Source: an uncultured Verrucomicrobiota bacterium
GTDB taxonomy: Bacteria > Verrucomicrobiota > Kiritimatiellia > Kiritimatiellales > Tichowtungiaceae
Direction of reading: 5' to 3'
DNA length: 39,989 bases
Assembly (NCBI GenBank): GCA_903831085.1
Contig: CAIKWE010000015.1
Coordinates: 1 to 39,989 of the forward strand
Shown: one piece after another, positions 7,011-17,114 of the stretch
Numbering within the stretch: position 1 is the first letter of the stretch
Layout: each line of letters starts with the position of its first letter
Made by a program: the position numbers and the translations under genes
The notes under the pieces: generated by a model
What the model was told of the DNA's origin: nothing
What the model saw: the letters and a program-made list of their open reading frames with translations, nothing else
The model's database searches: none

Positions 7011-9671
7011 ATGTTTAAATCTCTTTTCGCCAAGATTTCACCGGTGCTGGTAGTCAAAGAGGCAACCGCAAAGCACGCCATGTCAGAGCATGAACAGCTG
7101 CTCGCCAGTTTATGTGCTCAACCGGCGGAAAAAGTTTTGCGCGTACTGGGCTCCCGGTCTGAAGGGCTGACGGCGGAGGAGGTTGAAGCCCGCATTGAAA
7201 AGTACGGCCGCAACGAGTCGGCCCATGCGGCGCGCGAGGGATTTTGGCAGGACATCCTGCGGCGCTGCCGCAGTCCGCTCGTCATTCAGTTGCTGGCCAT
7301 CGGCGGCATTTCGGTGGCGATGGGCCAAATGGTCTCGGCCGCGATCGTCGGCGGCATGGTCGTGTTGAGCGTGGGTCTCGCCTACGTTCAGGAACGGAAA
7401 TCCGGAAAAGCGGTAGAAAAGCTCCGTGAACTGGTTCAGGCGCAGGTCGCAGTAATCCGCAACGGGAAGGAAGTTGAAATCCCGATGGCGGAAGTGGTGC
7501 CGGGCGACATCGTCGTACTGGATGCCGGCGCGATTATTCCGGCCGACTTGCGGCTCCTGTCGGCGAAAGACCTTTTCGTCAGTCAGTCGGCGCTGACCGG
7601 CGAATCGATGCCGGTGGAAAAGAACGCCGCCCCGGCCTCAACCGATGATCAAGGACTGCTCGCTTCCGCCGCCGCGTGTTTTCAAGGCAGCACGGTCATG
7701 AGCGGCACGGGCCGCGGCGTGGTGGTTAATACCGGCGCCCGCACTTATTTCGGCTCGATCTCCGAGCGACTGGCTCAGCGCCAGACAGAAACCAGTTTCG
7801 ACCGGGGCATCAAGGCCTTCACCATGCTCATGATCCGCTTCATGGTCGTGATGGTTGGCGTGGTGTTTTTTGTGGTTGGACTCTCCAGAGGCAACTGGGG
7901 AGAGGCGCTGCTGTTCGGTCTGTCTGTGGCAGTAGGTCTGACTCCCGAAATGCTGCCGATGATCGTAACGGTGAATCTGGCCAAGGGCGCGCTGGCCATG
8001 TCGCACAAGAAGGTCATCGTTAAACAGTTGTCGGCGATTCAGAACCTCGGCGCGATTGACGTGCTGTGTACGGATAAGACCGGCACGCTGACGCAGGATC
8101 GCGTGATGCTGGAGCGGCATGTGGATGTAACCGGGCGTGAAAGCGATGACGTTCTGCGCTACGCTTACATGAACAGTTACTATCAAACCGGTCTGCGAAA
8201 TCTTCTGGATCGGGCTGTACTGGCGCACAGCGAATTGGACGTGGAGCACAGTTGCCGTAAGGTAGACGAATTGCCTTTCGATTTTCAGCGCCGCCGCATG
8301 TCAGTGGTGATCGAGCATGAGGGCGATCACGTTCTGATCTGCAAGGGTGCGGTGCATGAGATTTACGCCTGTTGCGACCGCTATCAGGTGGAAGATGAAA
8401 TTTTCCCGCTGATCGATATGATCCGCGACGATCTGTTCGATGAAGTCGCCGATCTGAACCGTGACGGATTCCGCGTGCTGGCCGTCGCTTACAGGGAATA
8501 TCCGCGGGAAAAACCCGTCTTCGGTGTTGCGGATGAAACCGGGCTGATCCTGCTCGGCTATATCGCGTTCTTCGACCCGCCGAAGGAATCCACGGCGCAG
8601 GCCATTGCGCTCCTGCGCGAAGCGGGCGTGGCGATCAAGATTTTGACCGGCGACAATTCTCTGGTGACACGCAAGGTTTGTAACGACGTGGGCCTGGACG
8701 GACAGCACATTCTCACCGGCGACGAACTGTCAAAATTATCACAGGAAGCGTTTGCCAAAGCGGTGGAGGAAACAAATGTCTTTGCGCGACTTTCGCCAAA
8801 CCAGAAGGAACAAATCATCCGGCAGTTGCAGGCGGCCGGCCACGTTGTGGGTTATCTGGGCGACGGCATCAACGACGCTCCCGCACTCAAGACGGCCGAT
8901 GTCGGGATTTCGGTGGATTCAGCCGTGGATGTGGCTAAAGAAGCGGCCGACATTGTCTTGCTGGAAAAAAGTCTCCTCGTGCTGGAAGACGGTATCCGGC
9001 AGGGGCGGCGCGTTTTCGCGAACATCATCAAGTACGTTCGCATGGGGGCCAGTTCCAATTTCGGCAACATGTTCAGCGTTGTCGGAGCGAGCTATTTCCT
9101 GCCCTTCCTGCCTATGCAACCGGTGCAGATTCTGCTCAACAATCTGCTTTACGATTTCTCGCAGACAGGGATACCGACCGATAGCGTGGATGCTGAACTC
9201 GTGGCAAAACCGCGCAAGTGGAATATCAGCAACATCCGGCGTTTCATGATGTTCATCGGCCCGATCAGTTCGATCTTCGACTATGCAACGTTCGGACTGA
9301 TGTTGTTCTTCTTCCACTGTCGCGACTTCACACGGGCCGGAATTTCCGCAGTGGATAAAGCCGGACTGGAGAAGTTGTTCCAGACCGGCTGGTTTGTCGA
9401 GTCGCTGTTAACGCAAACGCTCATTGTCCATATCATCCGGACCAAACGCATTCCGTTCTTCGGCAGCCGGGCGTCCCTGCCCATGACGCTAACCACGCTG
9501 GCGATCATGGCCGTGGCTGTATGGCTACCCTACTCGCCGTTCGCCGCGTCATTGGGTTTTGTGCCGTTGCCGCCCGTCTATTGGTTGTGGATCAGTTGTT
9601 TCCTTCTCGTCTACAGTGTACTGACCCATACAATTAAGGTATGGTTCCATAAGCGTTACGGAGACGATTGA
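7011..9671 (+). CDS. mgtA: Magnesium-translocating P-type ATPase (MgtA/MgtB family)
   Basis: P-type IIIB ATPases import Mg2+ across the inner membrane using ATP. The 886-aa protein has the actuator motif TGES (residues 196-199), phosphorylation motif DKTGTLT (D355), hinge GDGINDAP (617-624), and the family-specific stretch around SSNFGNMFSVVGASYFLPFL. About ten membrane segments are distributed in the usual pattern. ATG 7011 follows AAGGA. The gene following begins one base after its stop and encodes an EIIA-like PTS protein, then a CorA-like remnant, so a cation-homeostasis operon is likely. I see no recognisable M-box in the 222-bp upstream spacer; a TAAAAT at 6960-6965 could be a -10 element. 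Confidence 0.95.
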   Translation: MFKSLFAKISPVLVVKEATAKHAMSEHEQLLASLCAQPAEKVLRVLGSRSEGLTAEEVEARIEKYGRNESAHAAREGFWQDILRRCRSPLVIQLLAIGGISVAMGQMVSAAIVGGMVVLSVGLAYVQERKSGKAVEKLRELVQAQVAVIRNGKEVEIPMAEVVPGDIVVLDAGAIIPADLRLLSAKDLFVSQSALTGESMPVEKNAAPASTDDQGLLASAAACFQGSTVMSGTGRGVVVNTGARTYFGSISERLAQRQTETSFDRGIKAFTMLMIRFMVVMVGVVFFVVGLSRGNWGEALLFGLSVAVGLTPEMLPMIVTVNLAKGALAMSHKKVIVKQLSAIQNLGAIDVLCTDKTGTLTQDRVMLERHVDVTGRESDDVLRYAYMNSYYQTGLRNLLDRAVLAHSELDVEHSCRKVDELPFDFQRRRMSVVIEHEGDHVLICKGAVHEIYACCDRYQVEDEIFPLIDMIRDDLFDEVADLNRDGFRVLAVAYREYPREKPVFGVADETGLILLGYIAFFDPPKESTAQAIALLREAGVAIKILTGDNSLVTRKVCNDVGLDGQHILTGDELSKLSQEAFAKAVEETNVFARLSPNQKEQIIRQLQAAGHVVGYLGDGINDAPALKTADVGISVDSAVDVAKEAADIVLLEKSLLVLEDGIRQGRRVFANIIKYVRMGASSNFGNMFSVVGASYFLPFLPMQPVQILLNNLLYDFSQTGIPTDSVDAELVAKPRKWNISNIRRFMMFIGPISSIFDYATFGLMLFFFHCRDFTRAGISAVDKAGLEKLFQTGWFVESLLTQTLIVHIIRTKRIPFFGSRASLPMTLTTLAIMAVAVWLPYSPFAASLGFVPLPPVYWLWISCFLLVYSVLTHTIKVWFHKRYGDD

Positions 9672-9672
9672 C

Positions 9673-10488
9673 ATGAACAGCCTGCTGGAAGCATTACAAG
9701 AAGGCCGAATGGTCGAACTGCCGGATGGAAATAAAGATCAGGCGTTGACCATTCTCGCGAATCTGATCGAGGCTGTCCCATCCGTCCCGGCCGGTACAGA
9801 TATGACCGGCACCATAATGACTCGTGAAGGAGCTGGCAGTACCGCATTAGGCAAAGGGTGGGCCTGCCCGCATGCGCGGCTCGGCAACGAAGGCGACCTT
9901 GTGTGTGCGGTGGGATGGAGTCCGTCAGGAATCGAATACGGCGCGCCGGACGGGAAACTGGTGCGCATCGTGGCAATGTACCTCGTGCCGCTCAATCAGA
10001 AAAATACTTTTCTCCGGGAGGTTTCCGGTGTTGCCAAAGCTCTGCAGGCTCAGGCTGACGACGCGATGTGGGCGGGCATACGCGATCTGACACAGGCGCG
10101 TAATGCGCTCTTAGACATGATTACCGTCGGGAGCGAATCGGCGGTTCCGGAAGCGCGGGCGCGCATGATCCGGCTGGAAGCGCGGCAGGCTGTGGTCGAA
10201 CACTTGCCGGCCACCGCCCTGACTGGTTTGACGCTTCAGGCCGTAACAATCGTCTCCGGCCCCAAGCTGAAGCCCGTTGTGCTTTCGCAGCATCAGGACT
10301 TGAGCAATCGGCTGGAATCGGTGACGGATCTTGCGGGAATCCTGTCGAAACAAGGTTTTCTGGATGTTGGAGATTGGCGCATACTTAGCCGCGGATCGAC
10401 GCCTTATGCCGCAGAGCGCGTCGTGTTTGACTGCCTGGCTGTGCGCCGTGTGCCGGAACGACCGGTAATCGTCCCTCAGTCGGTTTAG
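9673..10488 (+). CDS. PTS EIIA (fructose/nitrogen type)-like regulatory protein
   Basis: The first 150 residues of this 271-aa protein resemble the mannitol/fructose/PtsN class of EIIA domains. The phosphorylatable histidine is in ACPHARL (His67), preceded by a Gly-rich segment as in PtsN. Residues about 150-271 form an additional domain that I cannot name. No sugar-specific EIIB or EIIC is nearby, so a regulatory role is more likely than sugar transport. It starts one base after the mgtA stop and is almost certainly co-translated. In enterobacteria EIIANtr controls potassium systems; here the partner is plausibly the Mg2+ pump (inference). Confidence 0.8.
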   Translation: MNSLLEALQEGRMVELPDGNKDQALTILANLIEAVPSVPAGTDMTGTIMTREGAGSTALGKGWACPHARLGNEGDLVCAVGWSPSGIEYGAPDGKLVRIVAMYLVPLNQKNTFLREVSGVAKALQAQADDAMWAGIRDLTQARNALLDMITVGSESAVPEARARMIRLEARQAVVEHLPATALTGLTLQAVTIVSGPKLKPVVLSQHQDLSNRLESVTDLAGILSKQGFLDVGDWRILSRGSTPYAAERVVFDCLAVRRVPERPVIVPQSV

Positions 10489-10510
10489 GTGATGTCATCA
10501 CCGACACCGC

Positions 10511-10768
10511 GTGAACAGATCGTTCGCAAACGGCAGCGAACAAACGCCAGACTCCAACGTGTTGATCTGCTACGAGCCGACCGATGCGGAAAAAGCATCC
10601 CTGCTGACTCAGTTCGATCTGGATCCTTTCGATAACTGGCGCATTTCCTACGGCCTCTTTTCACTGGCGATGATCCTGTTGGGCTGGGTCATATGGTGGT
10701 GGCTGAAGAAAATCCTGGATCGGCATCAGACAAAAGAACGGCGACAAGCGGCCTCGTCCGCCCATTAA
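10511..10768 (+). pseudogene. CorA-like magnesium transporter remnant with internal deletion
   Basis: The 85-aa reading joins two pieces that each recall CorA-family transporters. Residues about 17-40 (YEPTDAEKASLLTQFDLDPF) resemble the N-terminal acidic helix. Residues 43-70 (WRISYGLFSLAMILLGWVIW and the KK after it) resemble the final membrane helix. The central domain, first membrane helix and GMN pore motif are missing, so it cannot be a working CorA. Start is GTG with no clear ribosome site. It follows the EIIA gene by 22 bases. It could instead be a small single-span protein with its own function, for instance one modulating MgtA. Confidence 0.45.
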
Positions 10769-10833
10769 TTTAGAGCCCTATTTCTGAGATTGTCGTCGCT
10801 ATTTCCGGCTCAAGGTTCATAGTCTGTTTCTCT

Positions 10834-12276
10834 ATGAACATTACCCCTCCAACCATTATTCAGGGCGGAATGGGCGCAAGCATCTCCAACTGGCGCCTTG
10901 CTCAGGCTGTGTCGCGCCTTGGCCAGCTCGGTGTTATCTCCGGCACGGCTCTCGACGGAGTTTTAACGCGCCGTCTTCAGGACGGCGATCCAGAAGGGCT
11001 TGTCCGCCGCGCACTCGAGCATTTCCCCTTCCCCGGCATGGCTCAGCGCGTTCTGGATGCGTTTTTTATTCCCGGCGGGAAACCCAAAGAAACGCCGTAC
11101 CGGAAATACCCGATGCACGATCTCGACGGGCGGCGTGAACCGCTGGAGCTCTGTATCGTGGGTAATTTCGTGGAGGTTTTTCTTGCGCGGCAGGGTCATA
11201 CAAATCCGGTTGGCATCAACTATCTGGAAAAAATTCAGATGCCCCATCTGGCCTCCATCTACGGGGCTTTGCTGGCCGGTGTCGCCGTCATCATTATGGG
11301 CGCGGGAATTCCCCTGACGATTCCCAGCGTGCTGACCGCGCTGACCCGGCATGAACCGGCGGAATACCCGATCTACATTGCCGGAAAGGATGGAAAGAGC
11401 GAGACCTTCAATCTGCGCTTTGATCCCGCGCAGTTCATCGAAGACATCCCTCTGCCGGAAATGCTCCGGCGTCCGGATTTTCTGCCGATTGTTTCTTCAG
11501 AAGCTCTGGCCGCGATTCTCCTGCGCAAAGCCAACGGTCCCATTGACGGGTTCATCGTGGAGGGAAATCTGGCGGGCGGGCATAACGCACCGCCGCGCGG
11601 ACGGGTGCCTTTGAGCGAAACGGGTGAACCCGTCTATGGTCCGCGTGATGTCGCGGATCTGGCCGCGTTCCGCGAAATGGGTCTTCCGTTCTGGCTGGCT
11701 GGGTCATTCGGCTCGGCCGAAGGATTGAAGCGGGCATTGGAGGAAGGAGCCTGCGGTGTGCAGGTGGGAACCGCCTTTGCGCTTTGTGAAGAATCCGGCC
11801 TGATGCCCGAGGCGCGCCACGAATTGATCCGCCTCGCACTTGCCGGCGAATCGCATGTCTTCACCGATCCCCTCGCGTCGCCGACCGGGTTTCCGTTTAA
11901 AGTGGTGGAGTTGACCGGAAGTCTGTCCAACGGGGCTGTTTATCAGCAACGTCAGCGCGTTTGCGACCTCGGCATTCTGCGCCAGCCGTACCGCCGTGCC
12001 GACGGTACGATCGGCTACCGTTGCCCTGCTGAACCCGCCGACGCCTATGTGGCTAAAGGCGGACAGGAAGCAGACACCGTCGGACGCAAATGCCTTTGCA
12101 ATGCGCTCATCGCCAATGCCGGAATGCCGCAAAGGCTGGCTGATGGCAGCTATGAGCTTTGCCTGATCACGATGGGCGACGATCTGACTGAGGTTGGACG
12201 TTTCTGCAAACCCGGCAGTCTGGACTACTCGGCCGCCGATGTGGTGCGCGTCCTGCAGGGAACTTCCTGCGGTTGA
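10834..12276 (+). CDS. Nitronate monooxygenase / 2-nitropropane dioxygenase family flavoprotein
   Basis: FMN-dependent TIM-barrel oxidoreductases of this family oxidise alkyl nitronates or act as enoyl-reductase-like enzymes. Signatures are the N-terminal IIQGGMGASIS, the phosphate-binding VEGNLAGGHNAPP with its catalytic-type histidine, and LAGSFGSAEG followed by GVQVGTAFALCEES. At 480 residues it is longer than bacterial Nmo enzymes (about 320-350). A C-terminal extension of roughly 120 residues contains several cysteines (YRCP, GRKCLCNALIAN, GRFCKPGS). The physiological substrate is not predictable. The PfaD-type enoyl reductase is a related alternative. Confidence 0.82.
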   Translation: MNITPPTIIQGGMGASISNWRLAQAVSRLGQLGVISGTALDGVLTRRLQDGDPEGLVRRALEHFPFPGMAQRVLDAFFIPGGKPKETPYRKYPMHDLDGRREPLELCIVGNFVEVFLARQGHTNPVGINYLEKIQMPHLASIYGALLAGVAVIIMGAGIPLTIPSVLTALTRHEPAEYPIYIAGKDGKSETFNLRFDPAQFIEDIPLPEMLRRPDFLPIVSSEALAAILLRKANGPIDGFIVEGNLAGGHNAPPRGRVPLSETGEPVYGPRDVADLAAFREMGLPFWLAGSFGSAEGLKRALEEGACGVQVGTAFALCEESGLMPEARHELIRLALAGESHVFTDPLASPTGFPFKVVELTGSLSNGAVYQQRQRVCDLGILRQPYRRADGTIGYRCPAEPADAYVAKGGQEADTVGRKCLCNALIANAGMPQRLADGSYELCLITMGDDLTEVGRFCKPGSLDYSAADVVRVLQGTSCG

Positions 12277-12322
12277 AGCTGAGGGCTTGCGGCGCGAACA
12301 GTTCATCGGTACCTTCTTCCGG

Positions 12323-13102
12323 ATGAAAAACCCTTCGAACAAACAACTGCTGGATGTCTGCGTCGCTGCCGCACGGAAAGCTGGCGAACACGCCCTGAAA
12401 AATCTCCACCGGCGAGAGGAAGTCGCGCAGCATTTTGATCACGACGTGAAACTGGTGATGGACAGCGAGTGTCAGCGCATCGCCGAAGGCGTCATCCATA
12501 ACCATTTTCCTGACCATGCGATTCTTGGTGAAGAGGGTTCGATTGTCCGAGATCACGCCTTTGAATGGATCATCGATCCGATTGACGGCACTGTTAATTA
12601 CACGCACGGACTTCCAGGCTGGTGCTGTTCCATCGCCGTACGGTGCGACAGCGAAATCCTGGCGGGCTGCGTCTTTGTTCCGGTGGTCAGTGAGTGCTAC
12701 ACCGCAACGGTTGACGGCCCCGCTCTGTGTAACGATGCGCCGATTCAGCCCTCCGTTGTTCCAACCCTTGGAAAAGCCATACTGTTCACCGGCCTCACCA
12801 AGGATATTGACGCGCGCGCCATCACTTTTTTCGGCGATGCGGCCCGCACGATGCACAAGTTACGCATCCAGGGCTCGGCGGCGATTGATGTCTGTCACGT
12901 GGCTTGCGGACGCTCCGATGGTTATTTTGAGCCCGGGCTCTACCTTTGGGACATCGCCGCCGCCGGACTGATCGCCGAACGCGCCGGCGCGGTTTGCACA
13001 GCCTATCCGCGCGCCGAAGAACACGGCCTGCGTTTTCTTTGCACGAACCCGCAGATTCACCACGCCGCGCGTGAACTGGTCGAAAAATATTTTAAGGATT
13101 GA
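12323..13102 (+). CDS. Inositol monophosphatase family protein
   Basis: Mg2+-dependent phosphatases of this family hydrolyse inositol phosphates or related sugar/nucleotide phosphates. The metal site is complete: GEE (residues 69-71), DPIDGT (85-90, with D85 and D88) and WDIAAAG (209-215, D210). Length is 259 aa, normal for the family. ATG 12323 gives the usual N-terminal helix; a longer reading from 12194 overlaps the upstream gene and lacks similarity. A palindrome at 12759-12773 encodes VPTLGK (146-151), in the variable region before the C-terminal half. It is four bases upstream of a methyltransferase and probably co-transcribed. SuhB and CysQ-like roles cannot be separated from sequence alone. 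Confidence 0.88.
   Translation: MKNPSNKQLLDVCVAAARKAGEHALKNLHRREEVAQHFDHDVKLVMDSECQRIAEGVIHNHFPDHAILGEEGSIVRDHAFEWIIDPIDGTVNYTHGLPGWCCSIAVRCDSEILAGCVFVPVVSECYTATVDGPALCNDAPIQPSVVPTLGKAILFTGLTKDIDARAITFFGDAARTMHKLRIQGSAAIDVCHVACGRSDGYFEPGLYLWDIAAAGLIAERAGAVCTAYPRAEEHGLRFLCTNPQIHHAARELVEKYFKD
12759..12773. repeat. TTCCA-N5-TGGAA palindrome within the inositol-phosphatase gene
   Basis: An exact copy with centre ACCCT, identical over 15 bases to the intergenic copy at 3397-3411. It is read as V-P-T-L-G-K, a different codon phase from the copies in rlmN. Confidence 0.85.
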
Positions 13103-13105
13103 TTC

Positions 13106-13930
13106 ATGGCGGCGAAGAAAAAGATTCCGGATTTACATTATCTCTACGAAGCCGCCGTGCAAGGAGTGGGGACCGATCTCGATTTCGCGGCGCGGATTTT
13201 CAGGAAAAAAAACGGGCGCAAACCGAACGATCTGCGCGAGGATTTCTGCGGCACCGCCGCTCTCGCCTGCGAGTGGGTGAAGCGTTCCCCAAAACACCGC
13301 GCGTGGGGCGTGGATATCGACCGACCGACACTTAATTGGGGCATTGCTCACAATGCCGCACAGCTCTCCCCGCAAACTGGAAAACTGAATCTACTCTGCG
13401 CCGATGTGCTGAAAGTCAAAACTCCGCCGGTTGATCTGGTGATGGCGCTCAATTTTTCCTACTGCGTTTTCAAAACGCGTGACCGGCTCCGCGCCTATTT
13501 TAAAAAGGTGCGCGGCGCGCTGAAAAAAGACGGACTGTTCGTAATGGACATCTATGGCGGCACGGAAGCGGTCGGCACCAAACTGGAGCCGCGCAAAGTG
13601 GAAGCCTTTACATCTGCCGACGGAACCCGAGTGCCTTCCTTCAAATACATCTGGGATCAGGCCGAATATAACGTGATCGATCATCATGTCGTGAATTACA
13701 TCCACTTCAACATTCCAGGCATTGGAAGAATCGAGAAGGCTTTCACCTACGACTGGCGGCTCTGGACCCTGCCCGAGCTGCAGGAACTGCTGATTGAGGC
13801 CGGATTCAAGTCCGCGGAGATTTATCTGCACGGCTGGACCAAGGACTGCGAGTCCGATGACATTTATCGCCGCCGCACATCCTACGAAAACGCCCTCGGT
13901 TGGGTTGCCTACGTCGTCGGAATTAAATAA
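13106..13930 (+). CDS. Class I SAM-dependent methyltransferase
   Basis: The 274-aa protein has the Rossmann-fold signatures of class I methyltransferases: motif I region REDFCGTAALACEW (residues about 37-50), the acidic GVDID after strand 2, and VMALNFSYC as motif IV. A long C-terminal part (TYDWRLWTLPELQELLIEAG) matches the usual cap after strand 5. The substrate is unknown. It starts four bases after the inositol-phosphatase stop, suggesting one transcript. The copy of the dispersed palindrome at 13713-13727 is read as I-P-G-I-G. Confidence 0.85.
   Translation: MAAKKKIPDLHYLYEAAVQGVGTDLDFAARIFRKKNGRKPNDLREDFCGTAALACEWVKRSPKHRAWGVDIDRPTLNWGIAHNAAQLSPQTGKLNLLCADVLKVKTPPVDLVMALNFSYCVFKTRDRLRAYFKKVRGALKKDGLFVMDIYGGTEAVGTKLEPRKVEAFTSADGTRVPSFKYIWDQAEYNVIDHHVVNYIHFNIPGIGRIEKAFTYDWRLWTLPELQELLIEAGFKSAEIYLHGWTKDCESDDIYRRRTSYENALGWVAYVVGIK
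13713..13727. repeat. TTCCA-N5-TGGAA palindrome within the methyltransferase gene
   Basis: Exact copy with centre GGCAT, read as I-P-G-I-G-R. It is the reverse complement of the rlmN copy at 21996-22010 (centre ATGCC), over all 15 bases. Confidence 0.85.
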
Positions 13931-14005
13931 TTCTGTCTCTTTTTCCGGTTTACTTCATCTTTTCACCTGCCAATAATGCGGGCATTGTCATAAAGGGGGC
14001 ATGAG

Positions 14006-14407
14006 ATGAAAATATTGGCGACCATCGATTTTTCGATCACATCGGAAAACATTCTGAAAATCACAAAGACCTACGCCAAAAAGATGGGCGCAGAGGTGTT
14101 CCTGATGCATGCGGAACCCTCACAAACCGACCTTGAGCAGGAGGAATCTGACACGAAGCCTGAATCCATGCGCCTGAAAAAAGACGCTCAAGCTCTTGAG
14201 CGGGCCGGAGTTAAAGTCACGCCTGTTTTTTTGCAAGGGCCGGTTTGCGAGACCATTCTTGCGAAAGCGATAGAACTTGAAGCCGATCTCATTATCACAG
14301 GATCGCATGGACATGGCCGAGGGAGCTGCAAGTCGCCGGTCGGCCACATCAGTGAGTGTCTTCTGCTCCGGTCAAATATACCGGTTCTGGTCGTCCCTAT
14401 TGGCTGA
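14006..14407 (+). CDS. Universal stress protein, UspA family
   Basis: Small cytoplasmic nucleotide-binding stress protein. The 133-aa chain begins with the typical MKILATIDFS strand. It ends with the ATP-binding signature GSHGHGRGSCKSPVGHISEC (Gly-x2-Gly-x9-Gly-S/T type) and the closing strand IPVLVVPIG. A GGGGG ribosome site lies about 8 bases upstream. It is monocistronic, followed by a probable terminator before gyrB. Specific stress signal unknown. Confidence 0.9.
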   Translation: MKILATIDFSITSENILKITKTYAKKMGAEVFLMHAEPSQTDLEQEESDTKPESMRLKKDAQALERAGVKVTPVFLQGPVCETILAKAIELEADLIITGSHGHGRGSCKSPVGHISECLLLRSNIPVLVVPIG

Positions 14408-14529
14408 TTCCCATCTGGTTTTAATGCCGTTTAGAGCCATTTCCGGCGGTCTTTTTTCGGTTCGAAATTTTTCCGATAGTTTGAACTTTTTTGCTTGTGT
14501 TTTCCAAACATCGAAAAACCAGGCCAACC

Positions 14530-17093
<2,564 letters not shown>

Positions 17094-17114
17094 CGCACAG
17101 GAAACCGCACCGCA

